DNA from: an uncultured Blautia sp.
GTDB lineage: Bacteria > Bacillota > Clostridia > Lachnospirales > Lachnospiraceae
Assembly: GCA_934378195.1 (NCBI GenBank)
Contig: CAKRPO010000021.1
Coordinates: 1-35,577, forward strand
Length of the DNA: 35,577 nt
Reading direction: 5' to 3'
The first letter of the stretch is position 1; each line of letters starts with the position of its first letter. Below, in pieces: positions 24,218 through 31,377 of the stretch. The notes under the pieces were generated by a model. The model saw only the letters and a list, made by a program, of their open reading frames with translations. It had not been told where the DNA came from and did not search any database. The translations under genes and the position numbers were made by a program.

Positions 24218-24235
24218 TGTCCAAAGAATTGGACA
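24218..24235 (+). promoter_or_regulatory. Inverted repeat upstream of nagB
   Basis: TGTCCAA-AGAA-TTGGACA has perfect seven-base arms and ends just before the AAGGAGG of nagB. It may be an operator or a hairpin that shields the ribosome binding site; no good promoter was seen between the regulator gene and nagB. Confidence 0.6.
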
Positions 24236-24248
24236 AGAAGGAGGAAAC

Positions 24249-24980
24249 ATGCAGATCTGCAAAGTAAAAAACTATCAGGAACTCAGCCGGAAAGCAGCCA
24301 ATCTGATTGCGGCACAGATAATCCTGAAACCGGACAGCATTCTTGGCCTTGCTACAGGCTCATCTCCTGTTGGCACTTATGAGCATCTGGTAGAAATGTA
24401 CGAAAACGGTGACCTGGACTTTTCCAGAGTAACAACCGTCAATCTCGATGAATATAAAGGACTGGCAGGTTCTGATGACCAGAGCTACCGCTACTTTATG
24501 AACACACATCTGTTCCACAAGATCAATATCAATCACGCTAACACTTATGTTCCGGACGGCACCGAACCAGACGCCGCCAAAGCCTGTGAAGCATACAATG
24601 CATTGCTTCACAAAGTCGGCCCGGCTGATATCCAGATTCTTGGACTTGGCCATGACGGACATATCGGCTTTAATGAACCATCTGACCATTTCGAAAATGA
24701 AACACACTGTGTGGATCTGACAGAGACTACGATTCGGGCAAATAAACGTTTCTTCGCCAACGAAAAGGATGTCCCAAAACAGGCATATACTATGGGGATT
24801 GGCACGATCATGCGCTGTAAGAAGATTCTTGTAATCGTAAGTGGTAAAGATAAAGCTGATATCCTGAAACAGGTTGTTCAGGGACCTGTTACCCCGGAAG
24901 TACCAGGATCTATCCTTCAGTTCCATCCGGATTGCACGATCATCGCTGATGAAGATGCCCTTTCTGCAATGGATATCTGA
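24249..24980 (+). CDS. nagB: Glucosamine-6-phosphate deaminase (NagB)
   Basis: NagB converts glucosamine-6-phosphate to fructose-6-phosphate and ammonia, joining amino-sugar breakdown to glycolysis. The 243-residue protein has GLATGSSPVG (33-42). NLDEY carries the catalytic Asp67, and LGHDGHIGFNEP (133-144) carries Asp136, His138 and Glu143, spaced as in the E. coli enzyme. I chose the ATG at 24249 with AAGGAGG upstream; the frame opens at 24213, but that would include the inverted repeat. It is probably co-transcribed with the AraC gene, 63 bases away. No nagA deacetylase is in the window. The short length matches the Gram-positive form without the C-terminal extension of the allosteric E. 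coli enzyme. Confidence 0.94.
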   Translation: MQICKVKNYQELSRKAANLIAAQIILKPDSILGLATGSSPVGTYEHLVEMYENGDLDFSRVTTVNLDEYKGLAGSDDQSYRYFMNTHLFHKININHANTYVPDGTEPDAAKACEAYNALLHKVGPADIQILGLGHDGHIGFNEPSDHFENETHCVDLTETTIRANKRFFANEKDVPKQAYTMGIGTIMRCKKILVIVSGKDKADILKQVVQGPVTPEVPGSILQFHPDCTIIADEDALSAMDI

Positions 24981-25002
24981 ATTTGAATCCTGTAATCGAG
25001 TA

Positions 25003-25037
25003 GGAGCCGGTGTTCTCAGAACACCAGCTCCATTTTT
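25003..25037 (+). terminator. Terminator of nagB, overlapping the phoR 3' end
   Basis: GGAGCCGGTGTTC and GAACACCAGCTCC pair with one mismatch around a three-base loop and are followed by ATTTTTG. The right arm encodes the last four residues and stop of phoR on the opposite strand. Confidence 0.85.
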
Positions 25038-26347
25038 GTACCCTTTCCAGGCTCACTTTCCAGTTTAATCTCTGCATTATGAAGAATTGCGCCATGCTTG
25101 ACGATTGACAATCCCAGACCTGTTCCTCCTGTTGCGCGGGAATGGCTTTTATCGACCCGGTAAAAACGTTCAAAAATTCGCTTCTGCTCATTCTCCGGAA
25201 TTCCAATGCCATTATCCTCCACACGGTAAAATGCATGTCCGTTGACCGTACCTGTAAAAATATTTACCGTGCCATTCTGATCTGTATAGTGAATCGCATT
25301 GTCAGCAATATTATACAGCATCTCATAGATTACATGCCGGACACCCTGTACGATTACCGGATTTCCATCAAGAGTTACTTTGATATTCTTCTTCGAAGCC
25401 GCACTGTCCAGATGTAGAACGATATCCTCTGCGATCTCATACAGATCCACCGGCTCAAACGGAAGGTCACTGCTCTTTTCATCCAGTCTGGAAAGCTGAA
25501 TGATATCTGCAACCAGATTGCTCAAACGACTGGCTTCATGATAGATCCTGCCTGAAAATTCCGGCACCTTTTCATCCGGAACCATACCATTCATCATCAG
25601 TTCTGCATATCCTGAAATTGACATCAATGGTGTCTTAAGCTCATGGGAAACATTCGCTGAAAATTCTCTTCTCACTGCTTCTGCTTCTTTCAGTTCTTCC
25701 ATCTGTTTGGCAATCTGCTTATTCTGCTGATCGACTCTTCCAAGAAGCGGTCTTAATTCCTCGTATTTCACATCCTTCAGTGGCTGCTCAAGATTCAACG
25801 TATTGATTGGTTCGATCAGATCTTTCGTCTGTTTGCGCACCAGAACAAATGCCACTGCCAGAATCACGATCAGCAGACCTCCAAGCAGTACTGAACTCGA
25901 GAGCATTGTATAAAACACACTGTCCGTTGTCCTCCCGATACGGAGGATATCCCCGTCTGCAAGCTTCACCGCACAGTAAAAATTCTGTTTGGATAATGTT
26001 TCTGAATATCGCAGAGATTCTGCATATCCTGTTTTCTCTGCCTGAATAAATTCCGGACGGTTACTGTGATTGGAAAGCTCAGAAGAATCTTCCAGAGAAT
26101 CAAACAAAACATTTCCCTCCGGATCAAGCAATGTAATCCTTGCAGAAGTTGCTTTTCCCAGTGCTTCATCCAGATAGGAAGTTCCCATCTTTTCGACACC
26201 ATCCTGAATATATTTCGTGCTGTCTCGGACGCTCTCCTTCAGATCCTCATTATATTTGCTGTACATGACCAGGCCTGCTGCAAGAAACGTCAGCAGTACC
26301 GACACAACGATCAGCACGCATGTATGATTCAGTATTTTTTTTCTCAT
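25016..26347 (-). CDS. phoR: PhoR-type sensor histidine kinase
   Basis: This 443-residue membrane kinase has an N-terminal membrane segment (about 8-28), an extracytoplasmic sensor region, and a second segment (about 146-169). A HAMP-like linker and coiled stretch follow, then the H-box SANVSHELKTPL, the N-box NIADNAIHYT and the G-boxes DNGIGIP and GGTGLGLSIVKH. All catalytic motifs are intact. It starts three bases after the response-regulator stop. Location beside a Na/Pi transporter and a PhoP-type partner points to phosphate sensing. The gene ends inside the nagB terminator stem, so the two convergent genes share those bases. Confidence 0.9.
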   Translation of the reverse strand: MRKKILNHTCVLIVVSVLLTFLAAGLVMYSKYNEDLKESVRDSTKYIQDGVEKMGTSYLDEALGKATSARITLLDPEGNVLFDSLEDSSELSNHSNRPEFIQAEKTGYAESLRYSETLSKQNFYCAVKLADGDILRIGRTTDSVFYTMLSSSVLLGGLLIVILAVAFVLVRKQTKDLIEPINTLNLEQPLKDVKYEELRPLLGRVDQQNKQIAKQMEELKEAEAVRREFSANVSHELKTPLMSISGYAELMMNGMVPDEKVPEFSGRIYHEASRLSNLVADIIQLSRLDEKSSDLPFEPVDLYEIAEDIVLHLDSAASKKNIKVTLDGNPVIVQGVRHVIYEMLYNIADNAIHYTDQNGTVNIFTGTVNGHAFYRVEDNGIGIPENEQKRIFERFYRVDKSHSRATGGTGLGLSIVKHGAILHNAEIKLESEPGKGTKMELVF

Positions 26348-26350
26348 AAT

Positions 26351-27019
26351 TTATACCCCGATCCGATATCCCACACCGCGCACTGTTTCTATTAAATTTC
26401 CAGCTTCTCCCAGCTTTTGTCGAAGCGTACGGACATGAACATCCACAGTTCTTGTTTCTCCGTCAAAATCGTATCCCCATACATGACAGAGAATCTGATT
26501 TCGAGTCATGACAAGTCCTTTATTTTCCATCAGATACTGGAGCAGTTCAAATTCCTTACGGGTCAGTTCCACCTTCTCATCTTTCCAGTAAACTTTATGT
26601 TTTCCTATAGAAAGTCTCAGTTCCTCATATTTCAGTTCTTTATCTTCTTCCTGTCTGGAACAGCGGCGCAGGACTGCTTTTACTCTGGCAACAAACTCCA
26701 TCATTCCGAATGGCTTCGTGATATAGTCATCCGCTCCGGCTTCCAGTCCTCTGACTTTATCATATTCCGCTTCTTTCGCCGTGACCATAATCACCGGGAT
26801 ATTTCTGGTCTCCTGTGATGCTTTCAGCCGCTCCAGAATACTGTATCCGTCTTCTCCAGGAAGCATAATATCCAGAAGGATCAGATCCGGCAGTTCTTCT
26901 TTGAGTGCTGCGCGCAGTTCTTTACTGTTCGCCATTCCCCTTGCAGAAAATCCAGTTGTTTCCAATGTATAAAGCAGAAGCTCTCTGATATTTTTTTCAT
27001 CTTCTACACAATAGATCAT
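26351..27019 (-). CDS. phoP: PhoP/PhoB-type response regulator (OmpR family)
   Basis: This 222-residue two-component regulator has a receiver domain with the acidic pair Glu6-Asp7, the phosphorylated Asp50 in LILLDIMLPG, and VTAKEAE with the switch Thr. KPF holds the conserved Lys. The C-terminal winged helix (about 128-222) contains LTRKEFELLQYLMENKG and the VRTLRQKLG recognition helix, ending VRGVGYRIGV. It lies 48 bases after the Na/Pi transporter and three bases before phoR, so it would be transcribed from the Pho-box-like promoter and could autoregulate. The specific assignment to phosphate control rests on context and the promoter; OmpR-family sequence alone does not prove it. Confidence 0.9.
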   Translation of the reverse strand: MIYCVEDEKNIRELLLYTLETTGFSARGMANSKELRAALKEELPDLILLDIMLPGEDGYSILERLKASQETRNIPVIMVTAKEAEYDKVRGLEAGADDYITKPFGMMEFVARVKAVLRRCSRQEEDKELKYEELRLSIGKHKVYWKDEKVELTRKEFELLQYLMENKGLVMTRNQILCHVWGYDFDGETRTVDVHVRTLRQKLGEAGNLIETVRGVGYRIGV

Positions 27020-27067
27020 TCAACAGTTTCCTTTCTGTCCGCAGGATTCCACAGAAACAGATATTCT

Positions 27068-28834
27068 TTACGGAAGTACATATTCTTTCTGCAGTTCCTC
27101 CAGACGTATAAAATAAGAATCATCCGACTCATTTTTAAGACTTTCCAGATGGCTGTGTGTATCATAAAGATTCTCTCTTACCTGGGTGATACAGACACTG
27201 ATGTTAGAGCAGTGATCCGCAATTCTTTCCAGACTGGTAAGAAGATCTGTCAGGATAAATCCCATTTCAATCGTACATTCTCCGGAACGAAGCCGGTTGA
27301 TGTGACGACGCTTCAGTTCTTTGCTCAATTCATCCACAATTTCTTCCAGTGGTTCTACATCCTCTGTCAGATTCAGATCCTGCTTGTCAAAAATCTGATA
27401 TGCCGTATCTACAATTCTGCTGACAGCAGCGATCAGGACCTGCAGCTCATTTCGTGCCTGTGCAGAGAAAGTAAGATTTTTCTCATGAAGTTCCTGCGCT
27501 GACTCCATAATATTGACTGCATGGTCTGAGATTCGTTCAAAATCTCCGATACAATGCAGCATCGTTGATACACTGTGACTGTCTCTCTCTGACAGATCTT
27601 TGTTATTCAGCTTTACAAGATATGTTCCAAGCTCGTCCTCATAACGGTCTACTTTGGCCTCGATCTTCTGTACACGTTCTGCCTGTTCTTCACTGTAATC
27701 ATAGATCAGATCCAGCGCAATATTGAGTGCTTTTCTGGAATCTTTTTCCATGTGTCTTGCAGCATTTCTTCCCTGTTCCACTGCAAAAGCAGGTTTTTCA
27801 AGAAAACGGGATTCCAGGATCATAAACTCCTGCCCCTCTTTGCTGACTTCATCTTTCTTGTCGTCATGAATTGTAAGACAGGCAAGTTTTACAAGCAGAT
27901 TAGAAAATGGCAGCCATACCAGTGTTGCCGTGATATTAAACACGCTGTGAGTGATCGCGATCGTTGCCGGTGTCGCCATCTGTGTCATAAACGGAAAATG
28001 AACAGCAGCATTGATCAGATAGAACAGAATCATGAAGACCACGGTTCCAATCAGGTTAAAGTACAAATGAATCATAGCAGCACGTTTTGCATTCTTGTTT
28101 GCTCCGATTGCAGACAGAAGTGCTGTCACACAGGTACCGATATTCTGTCCCATGATGATCGGGAATGCAGAACTGAACGGAACTGCTCCTGTCATACAGA
28201 GCGCCTGCAGAATACCTACGGATGCAGAAGATGACTGAATGATTGCTGTCAGGATCGTACCTGCAAGGATACCGGCAACCGGATTGGAAAATTTCAGAAG
28301 AAGACCGGTAAATTCCGGTACATCTGCCAGCGGTTTCACAGCTCCACTCATGCTTTCCATACCAAACATCAGTACTGCAAAGCCAAGCATGATCGTACCG
28401 ATGTCTTTCTTACGGGAACTTTTTGTAAATGTCAGTAATATAATTCCGACCATTGCAAGAATCGGTGAAAAAGAACTCGGTTTTAATAAACTGATGAAAA
28501 AGTTGCTGCTCTCAATTCCTGTCAGACTTAAGATCCAGGATGTGATCGTGGTTCCGATATTTGCACCCATAATGATGCCGACTGCCTGCGTCAGCTTCAT
28601 GATTCCGGAGTTTACAAATCCGACCACCATAACGGTCGTTGCGGAAGACGACTGAATAACTGCCGTCACACACATACCCAGAAGAACTGCTTTCCATTTG
28701 CTGGAAGTCAGGTTCTCAAGAATCTGTTCCAGTTTACCTCCTGAAACTTTGGCCAGTCCATCTCCCATGACCTGCATTCCGTACAGGAACATGGCGAGAC
28801 CGCCTAATAATGTCAATATACTGAAAAAATTCAT
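27068..28834 (-). CDS. Na/Pi cotransporter family protein with C-terminal PhoU-like domain
   Basis: This 588-residue transporter has two inverted Na_Pi_cotrans repeats, each carrying the QSSSA signature (AVIQSSSATTVMVVG near residue 60, TAIIQSSSASVGIL near 200). It has about eight to ten membrane segments up to residue 320. From about 350 to 570 comes a soluble helical PhoU-like region (ERISDHAVNIMESA, ERIADHCSNISVC). The family moves phosphate with sodium; the PhoU domain may gate it. ATG at 28834 has AAAGGAG upstream. It leads the operon with phoP and phoR behind a phased Pho-box-like promoter, which supports phosphate as the substrate. Confidence 0.92.
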   Translation of the reverse strand: MNFFSILTLLGGLAMFLYGMQVMGDGLAKVSGGKLEQILENLTSSKWKAVLLGMCVTAVIQSSSATTVMVVGFVNSGIMKLTQAVGIIMGANIGTTITSWILSLTGIESSNFFISLLKPSSFSPILAMVGIILLTFTKSSRKKDIGTIMLGFAVLMFGMESMSGAVKPLADVPEFTGLLLKFSNPVAGILAGTILTAIIQSSSASVGILQALCMTGAVPFSSAFPIIMGQNIGTCVTALLSAIGANKNAKRAAMIHLYFNLIGTVVFMILFYLINAAVHFPFMTQMATPATIAITHSVFNITATLVWLPFSNLLVKLACLTIHDDKKDEVSKEGQEFMILESRFLEKPAFAVEQGRNAARHMEKDSRKALNIALDLIYDYSEEQAERVQKIEAKVDRYEDELGTYLVKLNNKDLSERDSHSVSTMLHCIGDFERISDHAVNIMESAQELHEKNLTFSAQARNELQVLIAAVSRIVDTAYQIFDKQDLNLTEDVEPLEEIVDELSKELKRRHINRLRSGECTIEMGFILTDLLTSLERIADHCSNISVCITQVRENLYDTHSHLESLKNESDDSYFIRLEELQKEYVLP

Positions 28835-28868
28835 ATTATTCTCCTTTACCTGAATTTAATATGTTTTC

Positions 28869-28922
28869 ATCATATTGACACCTTGTAAAGTTCTCACCAG
28901 TATTCTGTTAAATCTTTGTAAA
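28869..28922 (-). promoter_or_regulatory. Pho-box-like repeats and -10 of the Na/Pi-phoPR operon
   Basis: On the minus strand TTTACA (28917-28922), TTAACA (28906-28911) and TTTACA (28884-28889) start at exact 11- and 22-base intervals. A degenerate unit sits in the missing register. TATGAT (28869-28874) lies nine bases after the last repeat, and no -35 box is seen. This matches the layout of PhoP-activated promoters in Bacillus (TTAACA-type hexamers with five-base spacers). Confidence 0.72.
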
Positions 28923-28960
28923 ATCGAATTACGTCGAAAAAAATCTGTTCATATATTTTT

Positions 28961-29461
28961 TTAAAAGCTGCGGATGTTTTCGTCCTCATCTCCGGTTTTA
29001 TCAATGGATTTAATCCGCAGATAGTAACTGACATTTTCATTGACATTGACCAGTACTCTGTCTCCGACTCTGTGTCCCTTCAGGGCTTTACCAATCGGAG
29101 ATTCGATGCTGACACGGTTTTCCATAGAATTTCCACGGATGGATGTGACAAGTTTATACTTTTCCACCTCTCCATCTTCTTCAAACTCTACTTCAACAAT
29201 ATCATCCATTCCAACCTCATCAGATTTCGAAGAATCATCCACTACTGTCGCTGTTTTCAGCATTCTCTCCAGATAACGGATACGGCTCTCGTTCTGATTC
29301 TTGTGTTTCTTGGCTGCATAATATTCAAAGTTTTCGCTCAGGTCTCCCTGTGCACGGGCCTCTTTGACTGCCTCAATTGCTTCTTTTCGAATAACAAGCT
29401 TACGATGTTCAATCTCTTCCTCGATTTTTTCTATATCTCTTTTTGTAAGTCTTTCTCCCAT
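28961..29461 (-). CDS. greA: Transcription elongation factor GreA/GreB family
   Basis: GreA stimulates transcript cleavage by backtracked RNA polymerase. The 166-residue protein has an N-terminal coiled coil with the acidic tip segment GDLSENFEYYAAK, where Asp and Glu insert into the polymerase channel, and a C-terminal FKBP-like domain (VSIESPIGKALKGHRVGDRVLV). I chose the ATG at 29461 (MGERLTKRD) because AGGAG ends eight bases upstream; the GTG nine bases earlier overlaps that site. The N-terminus is a little divergent, and many Clostridia carry more than one GreA paralogue, so this could be the secondary copy. It stands alone between the selenium cluster and the phosphate operon. Confidence 0.88.
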   Translation of the reverse strand: MGERLTKRDIEKIEEEIEHRKLVIRKEAIEAVKEARAQGDLSENFEYYAAKKHKNQNESRIRYLERMLKTATVVDDSSKSDEVGMDDIVEVEFEEDGEVEKYKLVTSIRGNSMENRVSIESPIGKALKGHRVGDRVLVNVNENVSYYLRIKSIDKTGDEDENIRSF

Positions 29462-29593
29462 GTCTGTCACTCCTGTAACTGTTTTTATACAGAGAATATA
29501 CGTTAAAAGCTATCCTCTGCTGTAACTTCTGATTGCCTATCAGTATACACGAATTCCTCCGGAATGTACACCCGTGCAAAAATGACTTTAATC

Positions 29594-29625
29594 AGAAAAA
29601 GAGAAGCCTTTTTCAGACTTCTCTC
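29594..29625 (-). terminator. Terminator of the yedE-yedF-DUF3343 operon
   Basis: On the minus strand AGAGAAG and CTTCTCT pair over seven bases around an 11-base loop and are followed by TTTTCTG. It lies some 20 bases after the DUF3343 stop codon. Confidence 0.7.
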
Positions 29626-29646
29626 TTTACAACATTCCTCTTGTTT

Positions 29647-29892
29647 TCAAGAATGCTCATCTGCATGATAGATACAGATATATCCTGTTTCCTCTATCCG
29701 GACGATCTGTTCCACTTCTTCGTTCTTCTCCGGCATTTTCCCTTCCGTCTCAAAACGGACACAGGTTCCGCATGAAGAGCTCAAATCTCGCGGTACCGGC
29801 ATGACTACCGCTTCAAGATTCATTTTTTCACAATTCTTCCGAAACTGAATTGCTCCATAATGGGAATAAAATGTCGCGATATATGTCATCAT
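29647..29892 (-). CDS. DUF3343 domain-containing protein
   Basis: This is a small cytosolic protein of 81 residues, the normal size of DUF3343. It begins MMTYIATFYSHYGAIQF and has a central VPRDLSSSCGTCVRF with a CxxC pair (Cys41 and Cys44), possible ligands or carriers for sulfur or selenium. The family maps to genomes with selenium traits and is thought to help handle reactive selenium, but this is not proven. Its start overlaps the yedF stop by four bases (ATGA), so it is translated with that thiol carrier. An ATG one codon later is an alternative start. Confidence 0.85.
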   Translation of the reverse strand: MMTYIATFYSHYGAIQFRKNCEKMNLEAVVMPVPRDLSSSCGTCVRFETEGKMPEKNEEVEQIVRIEETGYICIYHADEHS

Positions 29893-30095
29893 TTCTTTAT
29901 CTTAAGCAGAAAATCGTCTCCCTGTTCTTCCACATTCACCTGATATCCCTGATGCATCACAAAACGGGAAACGTTTTCTTTCGCAACTACATTATCTACC
30001 AGCACTTCATATTCTGCTTCTTTTGAAGCCATTGCATTCTTGGTCTGAATGACCGGCTCCGGACAGGACAGTCCTCTTGCGTCTACTCGCTTCAT
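29889..30095 (-). CDS. yedF: TusA/YedF-family sulfurtransferase-like protein
   Basis: This 68-residue protein has the TusA fold signature VDARGLSCPEPVIQTKNAM, with the reactive cysteine Cys11 in the CPxP motif. TusA relatives pass persulfide sulfur between proteins. This standalone short YedF beside yedE and DUF3343 is the form seen in selenium-associated neighbourhoods, so selenium transfer is a fair inference. ATG at 30095 is preceded by AAAGGAG. It lies 27 bases after yedE and overlaps the next gene by four bases. The longer clostridial YedF proteins carry an extra C-terminal domain that is absent here. Confidence 0.87.
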   Translation of the reverse strand: MKRVDARGLSCPEPVIQTKNAMASKEAEYEVLVDNVVAKENVSRFVMHQGYQVNVEEQGDDFLLKIKK

Positions 30096-30122
30096 CTCTC
30101 ATTCTCCTTTCAGTTCTTTTAC

Positions 30123-31187
30123 TCAGGCTTCTTCTTTTCTCATAGAATTGATCACTGCAATAGCTGCAACCACAACGATGCCGATCACAACTGCAATCTT
30201 ACCATTTGCAGTCGGTCCGTCTGCGGAAGATGCCAGACCGAAGTTATGAGCAAAAGCAGCTCCTGCCATCAGCCCAATTACTGTTACAACAGAGTCTGTA
30301 TTTCCTTCTCCTGACAGGATCAACTGACGCATCGGGCATCCACCAAGAAGAATGCAGGCAAAACCTGCCAGATACATCCCCAGTGCATTCCACAGTCCAT
30401 CTGTGTGTGCAATCGGCTGTCCGACAAATCCAGGATGGAAAAATCCAAGTGCCACATTCATGATCAGCGCACTGACAAGGATTGCCACAAATCCAAAGAG
30501 CAGCTTGTACTCTCCAAAAAGAACTGCATCACGGATACCGCCTACCATGCAGAGACGTGTTCTCTGTGCAAGGATACCAACGATCACACCTGCTGCCAGT
30601 GAGATCAGAATTGCTGCATGTTTTGCTCCCGGTCCGCCTTCCGGCTCTGTGAAATGGATAAATGCCGGTGCTGCCACCAAAAGAATCAACATCACGATCT
30701 GAAATGCCGGATATACAGCACCTTCCAGTTTCGGCATCTTGTAGGAACGTTTCAGTGTGTAACCCTTTTTCAGGAAGAAAGTTCCTGTCAGGATACCTGC
30801 TGCAAATCCCACCAGGCCAAAGATTGCGTTTCCGTCACCACCAGCCAGACGCAGAATCATTCGAAACGGACAACCAAGGAACATCAGACATCCAATCATA
30901 ACAAACACACCCAGTGTAAATCTGGTCACCGGTGCAGAACCACCTCTCGGACGAAATTCCTTTGTGATCAGTGATACAATGCAGGCACCAAGTACCAGTC
31001 CGATGATTTCCGGTCGAATGTACTGTACCGCTGCTGCAGAATGAAGTCCCAGTGCTCCAGTGGTGTCTCTTAAGAAACAGGCAATACAAAATCCCATATT
31101 CGCCGGATTTCCAAAATACACCAACATTGCTGAAATCACACCGATCAGCAATCCCGCTATCACGATCGTTGTTTTTTCTTTTTTCAT
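30123..31187 (-). CDS. yedE: YedE/FdhT-type selenium-associated membrane transporter
   Basis: This 354-residue polytopic protein of the YeeE/YedE (Sul_transp) family has about ten membrane segments. Two repeats carry conserved cysteines: GFCIACFLRD near the start, FLGCPFRMIL in the middle, RLCMVGGIRD, and LLGGCPMRQL towards the C-terminus. Relatives import thiosulfate through cysteine relays; the subfamily that travels with yedF and DUF3343 is believed to handle a selenium species. ATG at 31187 follows GGGAGG. It is first in its operon, divergent from a cysteine desulfurase-like gene, and has a leader with a perfect inverted repeat. Substrate is inferred from context only. Confidence 0.86.
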   Translation of the reverse strand: MKKEKTTIVIAGLLIGVISAMLVYFGNPANMGFCIACFLRDTTGALGLHSAAAVQYIRPEIIGLVLGACIVSLITKEFRPRGGSAPVTRFTLGVFVMIGCLMFLGCPFRMILRLAGGDGNAIFGLVGFAAGILTGTFFLKKGYTLKRSYKMPKLEGAVYPAFQIVMLILLVAAPAFIHFTEPEGGPGAKHAAILISLAAGVIVGILAQRTRLCMVGGIRDAVLFGEYKLLFGFVAILVSALIMNVALGFFHPGFVGQPIAHTDGLWNALGMYLAGFACILLGGCPMRQLILSGEGNTDSVVTVIGLMAGAAFAHNFGLASSADGPTANGKIAVVIGIVVVAAIAVINSMRKEEA

Positions 31188-31211
31188 TTGTTAATACCTC
31201 CCTTTCCCTCT

Positions 31212-31239
31212 TATGCTAATTTTTTTTGTTTTTAGCATA
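31212..31239 (-). promoter_or_regulatory. Inverted repeat in yedE leader
   Basis: TATGCTAA (31212-31219) and TTAGCATA (31232-31239) are perfect complements separated by 12 T-rich bases. They lie between the yedE -10 box and the ribosome binding site, close to the predicted transcription start. Confidence 0.6.
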
Positions 31240-31246
31240 CTTTCTT

Positions 31247-31275
31247 TGTATAAAATAATAACATTTCATTGACAA
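31247..31275 (-). promoter_or_regulatory. Promoter of yedE-yedF-DUF3343
   Basis: On the minus strand there is TTGTCA (31270-31275), a 17-base spacer and TATACA (31247-31252). Its -35 overlaps a plus-strand TTGACA (31269-31274) that faces the aminotransferase gene. Confidence 0.65.
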
Positions 31276-31295
31276 AATCTCCAATTCAATATAGT
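31269..31295 (+). promoter_or_regulatory. Possible promoter of the cysteine desulfurase-like gene
   Basis: TTGACA (31269-31274) is followed by TATAGT (31290-31295) at a short 15-base spacing, which is suboptimal and would fit an activated promoter. Several AT-rich dyads (31302-31335) lie downstream, before the AGAGG ribosome binding site. Confidence 0.4.
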
Positions 31296-31377
31296 CTTAT
31301 TTTATAGTTATTTATAGAAATATTTTATAAGTCATTATAATTTCCATTTCTGAAATATTCGAAAAGAGGTTTAAGTT

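Noticed and set aside
29530..29580. Short palindromes (ATTCC-TCC-GGAAT) upstream of greA
   Set aside because: Too short to separate from chance, and not placed clearly relative to a convincing promoter.
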